Assembly (NCBI RefSeq): GCF_014656195.1
Contig: NZ_BNBY01000009.1
Location: 186,001 to 250,000 of the forward strand
From: Kitasatospora xanthocidica
Lineage (GTDB): Bacteria > Actinomycetota > Actinomycetes > Streptomycetales > Streptomycetaceae
DNA length: 64,000 nt
Direction: 5' to 3'
Below, piece after piece: positions 50,072-58,572 of the stretch; the first letter of the stretch is position 1; every line of letters starts with the position of its first letter. The notes beneath the pieces are model-generated. The model saw only the letters and a list, made by a program, of their open reading frames with translations. It did no database searches and had not been told where the DNA came from. A program made the translations under genes and the position numbers.

Positions 50072-50689
50072 GTGCGCATCTCCGAACTGAGCCGCCGCAG
50101 CGGAGTCCCGACCGCGACGATCAAGTACTACCTGCGCGAAGGGCTCCTGCCGCCCGGCCGCGCCACCGCCGCCACCCAGGCCGAGTACGACGAGACCCAC
50201 CTGCGCCGACTGCGCCTCGTCCGCGCCCTCATCGGCGTCCGCGGCCTCAGCGTCAGCGCCACCAAGGACGTCCTCGGCGCGGTCGCCGCCCACGCGGGCG
50301 AACGCCACCAGGTCCTCGGGCTCGTCCTCGGCGCCCGCCCCGTCGACGAGGACGGCGAACCGGCCCCCGCCCCCGGCAGCGCCGACGTCGACACCCTGAT
50401 CGGCGAACTCGGCTGGCAGGTCTCCGACCACGCCCCCTCCCGGGCCGTCCTCGGCGAAACCCTCGAAACCCTCCGCTCCCTCGGCGAGGAGGTCTCCCAC
50501 GAGGCCCTCCTCGGCTACGCCGCACTCGCCGAGCGCACCGCCGTCCTCGACCTCGACCAGCTCGACCCGCACGCCGACCCCGTCGACCAGGCCGAGAGCG
50601 CACTGCTCCGCACCGTCCTCCTCGAACCCGCCCTCCTCGCCCTCCGCCGCCTGGCCCAGGAACACGAATCCGCGCGTCGGAACACTTGA
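50072..50689 (+). CDS. MerR-family regulator divergent from the ABM-like gene
   Basis: 205 aa. The winged helix reads RISELSRRSGVPTATIKYYLREGLLPPGR, quoted in two parts as RISELSRRSGVPTATIKYYL and REGLLPPGR. The wing follows with AEYDETHLRRLRLVRALI. The long C-terminal helical domain (about 90-200) is a TipAL-like or unknown ligand domain. GTG 50072 gives the usual MerR start; ATG 50033 would add 13 residues. The stop region has been duplicated downstream. It probably regulates the divergent ABM-like gene and itself. Confidence 0.88.
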   Translation: MRISELSRRSGVPTATIKYYLREGLLPPGRATAATQAEYDETHLRRLRLVRALIGVRGLSVSATKDVLGAVAAHAGERHQVLGLVLGARPVDEDGEPAPAPGSADVDTLIGELGWQVSDHAPSRAVLGETLETLRSLGEEVSHEALLGYAALAERTAVLDLDQLDPHADPVDQAESALLRTVLLEPALLALRRLAQEHESARRNT

Positions 50690-50844
50690 CCGGGGTCGCT
50701 GGGGTGGTGGGTGGTGGGTGGCGGCTTGGGGGTGGGTGGGCGTGTACGTCCAGGAACACGAATCCGCCCGCCGTCACACCTGGCCGGGGCTGCCGGGCGG
50801 TGATGGGTGGCGGCCCGGGAGCCGAGGGCTGTGGTTGTCGGTGC
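50657..50844. repeat. About 94-bp imperfect tandem duplication of the merR 3' end
   Basis: CAGGAACACGAATCCGC at 50657-50673 recurs at 50751-50767, and the match continues with substitutions (ACC/GGGG blocks, GGTGGGTGGCGGC) through both copies. The second copy keeps the codons for QEHESARR but has no stop in the same place. A remnant of unequal duplication. Confidence 0.75.
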
Positions 50845-50920
50845 GAGCTCGGGTCGCCGGGGCGGGTGGGTCCGGCGTGCCGGGGGGAGTGGGGGTGGGG
50901 TGGGGCCGTAGCGTCGGGCC

Positions 50921-52090
50921 ATGTTCATCGGCCTGCTGTCCGCCCTCCTGGCCGCACTGCTCACCGGGTCGGCCACCGTGTTGCAGGCGGTCGGTGCCCG
51001 TCGTGCCGCCGCCGGGGGCGCGCGGGCCGGGGAGGCGGCCGCGCTGGCGGGGGCGTTGCGGCAGTGGCCGTTCCTGGTGGGCGTGGGGATGGACATGTGC
51101 GGGTTCGCCGCCGAACTCGTCGCGCTGGAGCGGCTGCCGCTGTACGAGGTGGAGGCGGCGCTGGCCTCCGCGCTCGCGGTGACGGCCGTCGGGGCGGCCC
51201 GCGTGCTGCGGGTACGGCTGCGGCGCAGTGAGTGGGCCGGGGTGGCGGCGGTGTGTGCGGGGCTGTTGCTGCTGGCGCTGACGGCCGGGCGGGACGGTCA
51301 CGGTACGGGCGGCGACGCGCTGCGGCTGGGGGTGCTGCTGGTCGCGGTGGCGCTGCTCGGCGCGGGCTGGGCGGCGGTGCGGTACGGCGGTGTCCGCCGC
51401 GCGCCGCTGCTCGGGCTGGTGGCGGGCCTGCAGTTCGGGGTGGTGGGGGTGGCGGTGCGGGTGCTGCCCGAGCCGGGGCTGCCGCAGCTGCTGACCGAGC
51501 CCTCGGCGTACGCGGTGGCGGTGGCGGGTCTGGGCGGGTTCGCCGCGCTGACCTGGGCGATGCAGCACGGCTCGGTGACCGCGGCGACGGCCGCGATGGT
51601 GCTGGGGGAGACCTTGGGCCCGGCCGTGGTCGGGGTGCTCGTGCTGGGCGACCACACCCGGCACGACCTGACCCCGGTCGCGGTCCTCGGCTTCGTGGCG
51701 GCGGTGGCGGGTGCCCTGACCCTGGCCCGTTTCGGTGACGCCGAGCAGCCGGCGGCCGCGGCGACCGGGTCGGGCCGCGGCGGCCGGCGAGCGCGTGGTG
51801 CCCGTCAGTTGTCGTCGGCCGCCGTGTCGGTGTCGGCCTGGGTGGCCGCGCTGTCGGCGGCGTCGAGCTTGTGCTGCATGTCCTGGACCTGGCTGCTGTC
51901 GGCCGCTCCGGGGGCCGGGTGGCCGTCGGAGCCGCAGGCGGTGAGCAGGGCGGTCCCGGCGAGCGCGAGGACGGCGAGGGCCGCGAGGGCGGACGGGCGG
52001 CGGCGGGTCACTTGCCGGCGCCCTGGTCGTGGGCACCGCACCAGGTGGCGACGGACTTCAGGTCCTCCTGCCGGGTCTGCAGGGTGGTGA
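50921..52090 (+). CDS. DMT/EamA-like membrane protein with long antisense-overlapping 3' end
   Basis: 389 aa as read. About nine to ten membrane helices occupy residues 1-270 (FIGLLSALLAALLTGSATVL near the start; GVAAVCAGLLLLAL; TAATAAMVLGETLGPAVVGVLVLGD). This resembles small drug/metabolite transporters. The last 115 residues are non-membrane, Arg/Ala-rich, and lie opposite two real genes at 51805-52427, so they may not be part of the native protein; family members usually end near residue 280. A sequencing indel or a natural stop-codon loss is possible. ATG 50921 lies six bases after TAGCGT, with no ribosome site. Confidence 0.65.
   Translation: MFIGLLSALLAALLTGSATVLQAVGARRAAAGGARAGEAAALAGALRQWPFLVGVGMDMCGFAAELVALERLPLYEVEAALASALAVTAVGAARVLRVRLRRSEWAGVAAVCAGLLLLALTAGRDGHGTGGDALRLGVLLVAVALLGAGWAAVRYGGVRRAPLLGLVAGLQFGVVGVAVRVLPEPGLPQLLTEPSAYAVAVAGLGGFAALTWAMQHGSVTAATAAMVLGETLGPAVVGVLVLGDHTRHDLTPVAVLGFVAAVAGALTLARFGDAEQPAAAATGSGRGGRRARGARQLSSAAVSVSAWVAALSAASSLCCMSWTWLLSAAPGAGWPSEPQAVSRAVPASARTARAARADGRRRVTCRRPGRGHRTRWRRTSGPPAGSAGW
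51805..52011 (-). CDS. Small lipoprotein
   Basis: 68 aa. A basic start (VTRRRPS) and hydrophobic run end in LLTAC, a clear lipobox. The mature part (about 43 residues) is helical with an Asp-rich end (DAADSAATQADTDTAADD). GTG 52011 overlaps the stop of the preceding secreted-protein gene by four bases, so the two are coupled. Function unknown; the tail suggests binding to cations or a partner. It lies opposite the 3' end of the DMT-like ORF. Confidence 0.75.
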   Translation of the reverse strand: MTRRRPSALAALAVLALAGTALLTACGSDGHPAPGAADSSQVQDMQHKLDAADSAATQADTDTAADDN

Positions 52091-52427
52091 CCAGGTTCTT
52101 GCGGGCGGTGAGGCGGTCGTTGAGGAGCTTCTCGATCTCGGTGTGGCCGGCGGTCTTGGCGTTGGCGGCCCGCTGCTGCAGGCGGGCGACCGAACCGCCC
52201 ACGGTGGCGTCGCCGTTCAGCCGGGCGAGCGCCTTGGTGACGCGCTGCTCGGTCTTCGGCAGCCGCTTGCAGACGGCCTTCGCGCCGTCGCCCGTCGGCG
52301 CGGACCCGGCGGTCGGGGCGGCGCTCGGAGCGGCCTGCGCGGGGACGGCGGCGAGCAGCGAGCCGGCGAGGGCGAGCGCGCCGAGGGCGGCGGCCCTGCG
52401 GCCGGCGGACGTGCGGTTGACGGACAT
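52008..52427 (-). CDS. Secreted helical protein
   Basis: 139 aa. Signal peptide with a cleavage site after AVPAQA (about residue 32). The mature protein has two Cys (AVCKRLPK, TWCGAHD) that may form a disulphide, and an amphipathic helical middle (QRVTKALARLNGDATVGGSVARL). No family is recognised. ATG 52427 has AAAGGGA upstream. It is cotranscribed with the lipoprotein. Confidence 0.75.
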   Translation of the reverse strand: MSVNRTSAGRRAAALGALALAGSLLAAVPAQAAPSAAPTAGSAPTGDGAKAVCKRLPKTEQRVTKALARLNGDATVGGSVARLQQRAANAKTAGHTEIEKLLNDRLTARKNLVTTLQTRQEDLKSVATWCGAHDQGAGK

Positions 52428-52556
52428 GGGCGTCCCTTTCTGCCGTGGACGGTCTCGGATCCCGGGCCGGCGGGCGCGGAGGCGCCCGGCGGGTTCCGGC
52501 CCGGTTGCCGGGAGCGTAGGACGGCTTCTTGTGGATTCCCTGTGGAACGGGGCGGC

Positions 52557-52614
52557 GGTCTCAGGGGGCAGTGGTCTCAAGGGGGGAAGTGGTCTCAGGG
52601 CAGCGGTCTCAGGG
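52557..52614. repeat. GGTCTCA repeats between the secreted-protein and kinase genes
   Basis: GGTCTCARGG occurs four times at 14-18-base intervals (about 52557-52614), reaching the stop of the leftward histidine kinase gene at 52609. Another case of short repeats at a stop codon. Confidence 0.6.
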
Positions 52615-54117
52615 CTGCTCGCCCGTGATCCAGTCCCGTCGGGCCGGGAGCCGGAGGGTCGGCGCGTCGGCGTCCGGCAGCGGCAGGCGGACCTCCACCC
52701 GGCAGCCGGTGTCGGCCGGCGGTTCGGTGATCCGGACGGTGCCCCGGTGGAGCGCGGCCTGCTGGGCGACCAGGGTGAGCCCGAGCCCGGAGCCGGGGCT
52801 GTCGCGGCGGCGGTGGAAGCGGTGGAAGACCGCGTCGCGATCGGCGGGCGGGACACCGGGGCCGGCGTCGTCGACGGTCAGCAGTGCGACCGGGCCGGCC
52901 GGGGCCAGCCGGAGCGTCACCCGGGCCGGATCCGTGCGCAGCGGCCCGCCGCGTCCGTGCACGGCGGCGTTCACCAGCAGGTTGACGAGCATGATCCGCA
53001 GTCCGGTGTCCCAGCCGAAAACCCGTAGCTCCGGCGGGAGTTCGACGGTGATGTCGGCGTCGGGGTGGCGGCGCCGGGCTTCGGCGGCGGCCGTGTCGGC
53101 CAGGTCGGCGAGGTCCACCGGGCCGAAGGAGTCGACCTCCACGAGGTCGCCGCGGGCGAGCGTGCCGAGCGCGGTCAGCAGGTCCAGCAGTCGGGTGTGG
53201 TCGTCGCGCAACTCGGCGACGATCTCGGCCCGTTCGGCCGACGGGAGGTCCTGGTGGGCGGCCAGCACGTCCAGGTTGGTGCGCAGGCTCATCAGCGGGG
53301 TCCGCAACTCGTGCGAGGCGGCCGAGGAGAACGAGCGGGCGGTCTCCAGGGCCTGGGCGGTGCGCAGCGCCTGTTCGTCGTAGCGGGAGAGCAACAGGGC
53401 CAGGGCGGAGGCGAGTTCGTCCACCTCGGCGGTGCCGCTGCGCACCGCCGCGAAGGGCGCGCCGCCCGTACCGCCGCCTGCGCTGGGGTCGGCGCCGGGG
53501 GTGGGAGGGGCCGCCGGGTCGAGTTCCGCGGCCCGGCGGCTCAGCCGGCGCAGCGGCGCGGTGGCGCGCTCGGCGAGGGCGAAGCCGATCAGCGCGGAGA
53601 CCGGTGCGGAGACGCCCGCCACCAGCAGGACCCGTCGGCGCACCGCCGCCGTCTGGTCGCCGGCCAGGCCGCCGGGCTCGCTGACCCACAGCGTGCCGCT
53701 GCCGCCGTTCGCCCCGGTGCCGGAGACCCGGGCGGTCAGCACCCGCCAGGCCGCGCCCCGGTCGTGCACGGTGGCGGGCCCGCCCGGTGCGGTGGGGAAC
53801 GCCGAGTCGTCGGCGGGCTGCGGGCCGACCGAGAGCAGCACGGTGCCGTCCTCGGCGGTGACCCGTACGCCCGAGTCCAGGGCGGCGTCCACCACCTTGC
53901 GCTGCTGGTTCTGCTCGACCTTGGGCCGTCCCCGGGTGTCGGCGGCCACCAGCGCGCGCACGCCCGGCAGCACGGCGGCCGCCCGGTCTCGCAGCCGGGC
54001 GTCCTGCTGGTGCCGCAGGTCCCGGCCGACCAGCGGCAGCAGGAGCAGCCCGGCCAGCACCACCAGCACCGGCACGACGGCGGCGGCCCACAGGGCGATC
54101 CGGGTGGAGAGCTTCAC
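52609..54117 (-). CDS. OmpR-partner sensor histidine kinase
   Basis: 502 aa. Two membrane helices (LWAAAVVPVLVVLAGLLLLP and VLLVAGVSAPVSALIGFALA) enclose an external sensor of about 130 residues. Then a HAMP-like linker (RATAPLRRLSRRAAEL), HisKA with phospho-His in FSSAASHELRTPLMSLRTN, and HATPase with NLLVNAAVHG, DDAGPGVP and GSGLGLTLV. Membrane-bound kinase for the regulator encoded just upstream. GTG 54117 is five bases after the regulator stop. The signal is unknown. Confidence 0.93.
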   Translation of the reverse strand: MKLSTRIALWAAAVVPVLVVLAGLLLLPLVGRDLRHQQDARLRDRAAAVLPGVRALVAADTRGRPKVEQNQQRKVVDAALDSGVRVTAEDGTVLLSVGPQPADDSAFPTAPGGPATVHDRGAAWRVLTARVSGTGANGGSGTLWVSEPGGLAGDQTAAVRRRVLLVAGVSAPVSALIGFALAERATAPLRRLSRRAAELDPAAPPTPGADPSAGGGTGGAPFAAVRSGTAEVDELASALALLLSRYDEQALRTAQALETARSFSSAASHELRTPLMSLRTNLDVLAAHQDLPSAERAEIVAELRDDHTRLLDLLTALGTLARGDLVEVDSFGPVDLADLADTAAAEARRRHPDADITVELPPELRVFGWDTGLRIMLVNLLVNAAVHGRGGPLRTDPARVTLRLAPAGPVALLTVDDAGPGVPPADRDAVFHRFHRRRDSPGSGLGLTLVAQQAALHRGTVRITEPPADTGCRVEVRLPLPDADAPTLRLPARRDWITGEQP

Positions 54118-54122
54118 GGCCG

Positions 54123-54890
54123 CTACCCGTTCCCGTGCCGGCTGCCGTGCCCGCTGCCGTGCCCGTTCCCGCTGCCGTCGGGCAGCCGCAGGACGAAGCC
54201 GACACCCCGGACGGTGTGGATCAGCCGGGGCCGGCCGTCGGCCTCCAGCTTGCGGCGCAGGTAGCTGACGAAGGTGTCCACGGCGTCGCTGCGCACCTCG
54301 AAGTCGTAGCCCCAGACCCGCTCCAGCAGCAGTTCGCGGGAGAGTACGAGGCCGGCGTTCCTGGCGAGGTGCGTGAGCAGCTCGAACTCCCGCCGGGTGA
54401 GGTGCAGTTCGTGGCCGTCCAGGTGGGCCCGCCGGGTGGCGGGGTCGATCGTCAGCGGCCCGGCCTGCACCCGGTCGGCGGGCTGCGGCGGGCGGCGGCG
54501 CAGCAGGGCGCGCAGCCGCAGCACCAGCTCCTCCAGGGCGAACGGCTTCACCAGGTAGTCGTCCGCCCCGGCCTGCAGGCCCGCCACCCGGTCGGCGGGC
54601 TCGTCCAGCGCGGAGAGCATCAGCACCGGGATGTCGTCGCCCCGGGCGCGCAGGGTCCGGCACACCTCGGCGCCGCTGAGGCCGGGCATCGAGACGTCGA
54701 GCACCAGGACGTCCGGTGCGGCCGGCACCAGCCGCTCCAGCGCGGCCTCGCCGTCCTCGGCCAGGGCGACGGTGAAGCCGCTGAGCCGCAGGCCGCGTTC
54801 CAGGGTGCGCCGGATCGCCGCGTCGTCGTCCACCACCAGGACCCGGCCGCCGCCGGGGCCGTCCGTGACCCCGGGCCCGTTCCCGTGCAT
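54123..54890 (-). CDS. OmpR/PhoB-family response regulator
   Basis: 255 aa. Receiver domain with VLVVDDDAA, phospho-acceptor Asp in VLVLDVSMPG, Thr/Ser in LMLSALD and Lys in YLVKPF; winged-helix output with LTRREFELLTHLARNAG, RVWGYDFEVRSDAVDTFVSY and GVGFVL. The last 18 residues are a Gly/His/Ser repeat (GNGHGSGHGS), unusual for the family and possibly metal-binding. ATG 54890 has AGGAGGAGG upstream. Forms an operon with the kinase. Confidence 0.94.
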   Translation of the reverse strand: MHGNGPGVTDGPGGGRVLVVDDDAAIRRTLERGLRLSGFTVALAEDGEAALERLVPAAPDVLVLDVSMPGLSGAEVCRTLRARGDDIPVLMLSALDEPADRVAGLQAGADDYLVKPFALEELVLRLRALLRRRPPQPADRVQAGPLTIDPATRRAHLDGHELHLTRREFELLTHLARNAGLVLSRELLLERVWGYDFEVRSDAVDTFVSYLRRKLEADGRPRLIHTVRGVGFVLRLPDGSGNGHGSGHGSRHGNG

Positions 54891-55254
54891 CGGCTCCTCC
54901 TCCTGTCAGGGCGGCCGACTCTCTCACACCTCCGGGCCCGGGTGGGGGCGGGGGTGTGGGCGGGCCGGCCTCGGGTGCGGGCGGCGGGCGGGGGTCGTGA
55001 AGTCGGGCGCATGCCCGGCGGGGATCGGGGCACGCGGACAGCGTGGCCGGTGCCGGGTGCGGCGGGCCCCGGGAGGAGAGGAGGGAAGCGGGTCCGAGCC
55101 GATGCATGACGCATCGTCAGATCGACGGTGACGCAACCGACATGTGGACGGGGTCGCCCGCCCTCCCCCCGAGACGACAGAATCGCGGCGCACGGCCGTA
55201 CCGCCGGAAGCGAAAGACGCGCACGACGCACTCCCGAGAAAGGGGACCCGCTCG
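54891..55254. promoter_or_regulatory. Intergenic region between response regulator and SsgA-like gene
   Basis: 364 bases. Holds GATGC-N5-GCATC (55101-55115) and two direct copies of TGACGCA (55107-55113, 55129-55135), 22 bases apart, about two helical turns. They sit 120-150 bases before the SsgA-like start and could bind a developmental regulator. The part nearer the regulator gene shows nothing distinct. Confidence 0.4.
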
Positions 55255-55650
55255 ATGGAACGCCTGACCGCCCGGATCGGCATGCGGCTGATGACCGGCG
55301 ACGAGCACAGCCGGGACCTGGACGTCGACTGGTCGTACCGGCCCGACGACCCCTACGCGATAGACCTGGACTTCAGCGCCTTCCAGGCGGACACGGTGTG
55401 GACGATCTCGCGCGACCTGCTGACGACCGGCATCCACACGCCGGTCGGCGACGGTGACGTGCACGTCGCGCCGTTCGACGACTCCCGGCTGCTGATCGCG
55501 CTCGCCGGTGGCGAGGGCGTCGCGCTGCTGGCGACCTCCGCGGCGGAGGTGGACCGGTTCGTCGCGGCCACGGCGGAACTCGTTCCGGCGGGGTCGGAGC
55601 ACACTCGGATCGACTGGGGCGGCGGCCTGGACGACCTGCTGGCGTCCTGA
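55255..55650 (+). CDS. SsgA-like sporulation/cell-division regulator (SALP)
   Basis: 131 aa. Family signatures: MRLMTGDEHSRDLDVDWSYR, YAIDLDFSAFQADTVWTISR, DLLTTGIHTPVGDGDVHV and a Ser/Glu-rich C-terminal half (LLATSAAEVDRFVAATAELVP). SALPs exist only in morphologically complex actinobacteria, where they place septa and peptidoglycan enzymes during sporulation; SsgB recruits FtsZ. Which of the paralogues this is cannot be decided here. ATG 55255 has AAAGGGG upstream. Confidence 0.93.
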   Translation: MERLTARIGMRLMTGDEHSRDLDVDWSYRPDDPYAIDLDFSAFQADTVWTISRDLLTTGIHTPVGDGDVHVAPFDDSRLLIALAGGEGVALLATSAAEVDRFVAATAELVPAGSEHTRIDWGGGLDDLLAS

Positions 55651-55679
55651 ACGGTCCCGCCGCCGTGCGGGGGCGTGCG

Positions 55680-56342
55680 TCAGCCCGCGCCGCCGCGCAG
55701 GTGCGCCAGCACGGCGAGGACCCGGCGGTTGCCCTCCGCCGGGTCGAGGTCCAGCTTCATGAAGATGTTGCTGGAGTGCTTGACCACCGACGCCTCGGTG
55801 ACGCTCAACCGGGCCGCGATCGACTGGTTGTTGTAGCCCTCGGCCATCAGCCCGAGCACCTCGCGCTCGCGCGGGGTGAGCCGGTTCAGCGGGCGCGCCG
55901 CCGTCTGCTGGGCCAGCAGCACCCGCACCACCTCGGGGTCGATGACGGTCTGCCCGTCGGCGACCCGGCGCAGTGTGTCCAGGAACTCGGAGACCTCGCC
56001 GACCCGGTCCTTCAGCACGTAGCCGAGGCCGCCCTCGTCCCGCCCGTCGCCGCCGAGCAGCTGGGTGGCGTACGCCGTGGCCACGTACTGGGAGAGCACC
56101 AGGACGGGCAGGCGCTCGTGCCGGGCCCGCAGTTCGAGCGCCGCCCTGAGCCCCTCGTCGCGGAAGCCGGGCGGCATCCGGACGTCGGTGACGACGATGT
56201 CGGGCCGGTGCTCGTCGACGGCTTCGGACAGGGCCCGCGCGTCCCCGACCGCGGCGACCACCCGGTGGCCGCTGCGGTCGAGGATCTCGGTCAGACCCGC
56301 CCTGAGCAGGACGGCGTCCTCGGCCAGGACTACGCGGAGCAC
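55680..56342 (-). CDS. NarL/FixJ-family response regulator
   Basis: 220 aa. Receiver: VVLAEDAVLLRAGL, Asp in IVVTDVRMPP, Ser in VLVLSQYV and Lys in GYVLKDRV, with an insert (LGGDGRDEGG) before the Lys. LuxR-type HTH: LTPREREVLGLMAEGYNNQSIAARLSVTEASVVKHSS (residues about 150-187). The Gly/Asp insert marks the BceR-like actinobacterial branch. GTG 56342 overlaps the kinase end by 13 bases. It likely controls the divergent ABC exporter. Confidence 0.93.
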   Translation of the reverse strand: MLRVVLAEDAVLLRAGLTEILDRSGHRVVAAVGDARALSEAVDEHRPDIVVTDVRMPPGFRDEGLRAALELRARHERLPVLVLSQYVATAYATQLLGGDGRDEGGLGYVLKDRVGEVSEFLDTLRRVADGQTVIDPEVVRVLLAQQTAARPLNRLTPREREVLGLMAEGYNNQSIAARLSVTEASVVKHSSNIFMKLDLDPAEGNRRVLAVLAHLRGGAG

Positions 56343-57691
56343 GGGACCTCCACCCGGAGCTGCGTCGGACCGCCGACGGGGCTGGACACCAGCAGCCGCC
56401 CCCGCAGGATCGCCAGGCGGTCCGCGAGACCGGACAGTCCGGTGCCGGCGGCGGGATCGGCCCCGCCCCGACCGTCGTCGGTGATCAGCAGGGTGAGCCG
56501 ATCGTCCACCAACGTACCGGTGATCCCGATCCGGGACGCACCGCTGTGCTTGGCCGCGTTGGCCAGCGCCTCCGTCACCGTGAAGTACGCCGTCGCCTCC
56601 ACCAGCGGCGGCAGCCGGCGCGGCAGGTCGATCGCGGCCTCCACCGGGATCGGCGAGCGCTGCGCCACCTCCGCCACCGCGGCGGCCAGCCCGTGGTCGG
56701 TCAGCACCTGGGGGTGGATGCCGCGCACCAGGTCGCGCAGCTGGTCCAGGGCCCGGCGGGCCTCGCCGCGGCCACGGGCGACCAGTGCGGCGGCCTCCGG
56801 GGTGGCCTCCCTCATCTCCAGCTCTGCGAGCCCCAGGGTCATGGTGAGTGCCACCAGTTGCTGCTGGGCGCCGTCGTGCAGGTCCCGTTCGATCCGGCGC
56901 CGCTCGGCCTCGAAGGCGTCGGCGAGCCGGGCCCGGGAGCGGGTCAGCTCGATCACCCGGCGGTTCTCCGGGTCCTTGCGCGGGGCCAGCAGGATCCAGG
57001 CCGTCCACACCTGGCCGACCGTCAGCCAGGCCGCCGCGTACGCCGAGAGCGCCACCCCGGCCAGGCCGGCCAGGCTGAACGGCACCGCGCTCAGCGGATC
57101 GGGGACGGCCTGCCCCGGGACGATCATCACGGTCTCCGGGGCCAGCGCCCACACCACCACCGGGGTCGCCGCCAGGACGCAGGAGAACGCCAGCAGCGCG
57201 ACCACGCCCAGCCCGGCCCCGGTGAAGACCACCGCCAGCAGCGCCGCGTACCCCAGCTCCCGCCAGGTGGCCCGCTCGGTGAACCGGTGCCGCAGCCGGC
57301 GCCGCAGCCCCTCCTCGGGCGCAGGGGTGTGCGGGTCGGCGGGGCGCAGCGGCTGCACCAGCCGCAGCCGGCGCCGCTCCACCCGGGCCACCGGGATGCC
57401 CAGCAGCGGGAGGCAGGCCAGCACCAGCAGCCCCACCCCCACCACCGACAGCAGGATCCCGACCGAGACCAGCACGACCAGGGCCAGCAGCAGCCCCAGG
57501 CCGAACAGCGCACCGCCCAGCAGGTTCAGCCAGCAGCGCAGCGGCCAGGCCGAGAACAGGAAGTCCGCCGGCCGCCGGCCGAGCGCCCGCCGTACGGCGA
57601 TGTCCGGCACCGCCACGCCGTCGGTCCCGTCGGCCCCGTCCGGCTCGGCCGCCAGCCCGGCCGTCGGGTCGGCCCCATCCGTGAGGGACAT
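56330..57691 (-). CDS. NarL-type sensor histidine kinase
   Basis: 453 aa. A hydrophobic N-terminal half with about four to six membrane segments and almost no external domain (LGGALFGLGLLLALVVLVSV, LGYAALLAVVFTGAGLGVVA), then HisKA_3 with the phospho-His in IERDLHDGAQQQLVALTM and a HATPase with TEALANAAKHS and DDGRGGADP. Kinases of this shape often sense stress to the envelope through an ABC transporter. ATG 57691 has GGCAGGAG close upstream. Divergent from the ABC genes. Confidence 0.92.
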   Translation of the reverse strand: MSLTDGADPTAGLAAEPDGADGTDGVAVPDIAVRRALGRRPADFLFSAWPLRCWLNLLGGALFGLGLLLALVVLVSVGILLSVVGVGLLVLACLPLLGIPVARVERRRLRLVQPLRPADPHTPAPEEGLRRRLRHRFTERATWRELGYAALLAVVFTGAGLGVVALLAFSCVLAATPVVVWALAPETVMIVPGQAVPDPLSAVPFSLAGLAGVALSAYAAAWLTVGQVWTAWILLAPRKDPENRRVIELTRSRARLADAFEAERRRIERDLHDGAQQQLVALTMTLGLAELEMREATPEAAALVARGRGEARRALDQLRDLVRGIHPQVLTDHGLAAAVAEVAQRSPIPVEAAIDLPRRLPPLVEATAYFTVTEALANAAKHSGASRIGITGTLVDDRLTLLITDDGRGGADPAAGTGLSGLADRLAILRGRLLVSSPVGGPTQLRVEVPCSA

Positions 57692-57825
57692 CTCCTGCCT
57701 TTCCGTCCGATGATCATCAAGAACCCTAGCCCGGAAGACCGACCGCCGTCGGTAGGGAAAACCCACCCCCGCACTCTCCGCCCAGGTCCACTGCGCCCCC
57801 GCACCCCGGCTGGTGCACTGGCGTC

Positions 57826-58566
57826 ATGTCACTTCTCACCGGCACGGCGGTGCCGGCCGCGCGGCTGCTCTCCGTCTCCAAGACGTACCCCGGCTCTCCG
57901 GGCCCGGTGCTGCACGACGTGTCCGTGGAGTTCCCGGCCGGCAGCATGACCGCGGTCATGGGGCCCTCCGGCTCCGGCAAGACGACGCTGCTGCACTGTG
58001 CCGCGGGCCTCGACCGGCCCAGCTCCGGGCGGGTGCTGATCGGCGACACCGACCTGGCCGACTGCGACCAGCAGGCGCTGACCGACCTGCGCCGCGACCG
58101 GGTCGGCTTCGTCTTCCAGCAGTTCAACCTGCTGCCGATGCTCACCGCCCACGAGAACGTCGCCCTGCCGCTGCGCCTGGCCGGCCGGCGCCCCGACCGC
58201 GAGACCGTGCTCGGCGCCCTCGCCCGGGTCGGCCTGCGGGACCTCGCCGACCGCCGGCCCGCCCAGCTCTCCGGCGGCCAGCAGCAGCGGGTCGCCATCG
58301 CCCGGACCATGGCGACCCGCCCGGAGCTGGTCTTCGCCGACGAACCCACCGGCGCGCTCGACCGCAAGAGCGGCCGTCAGGTCGTCGCCCTGCTGCGCGA
58401 CCTGGTCGACCGGGACGGCGGCGCGGTCGTCATGGTCACCCACGACCCGGTCGCCGCGGCGGCCGCCGACCAGGCGTACTACCTGGTCGACGGGCGGATC
58501 GTGGACGCGCTGCGCCACCCCACGGTCGAGCGGATCACCGCCTGGCTCAACCGCTGGGAGGACTGA
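57826..58566 (+). CDS. ABC transporter ATP-binding protein
   Basis: 246 aa. Walker [11 protein letters not shown]-loop [14 protein letters not shown], signature [14 protein letters not shown], Walker [13 protein letters not shown] and switch His in VTHDPVAA. It belongs to the MacB/LolD/BceA group that works with FtsX-type permeases. These export or shed antimicrobial peptides and other amphiphiles. ATG 57826. The permease gene follows after six bases. Confidence 0.95.
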   Translation: MSLLTGTAVPAARLLSVSKTYPGSPGPVLHDVSVEFPAGSMTAVMGPSGSGKTTLLHCAAGLDRPSSGRVLIGDTDLADCDQQALTDLRRDRVGFVFQQFNLLPMLTAHENVALPLRLAGRRPDRETVLGALARVGLRDLADRRPAQLSGGQQQRVAIARTMATRPELVFADEPTGALDRKSGRQVVALLRDLVDRDGGAVVMVTHDPVAAAAADQAYYLVDGRIVDALRHPTVERITAWLNRWED

Positions 58567-58572
58567 GCACCG

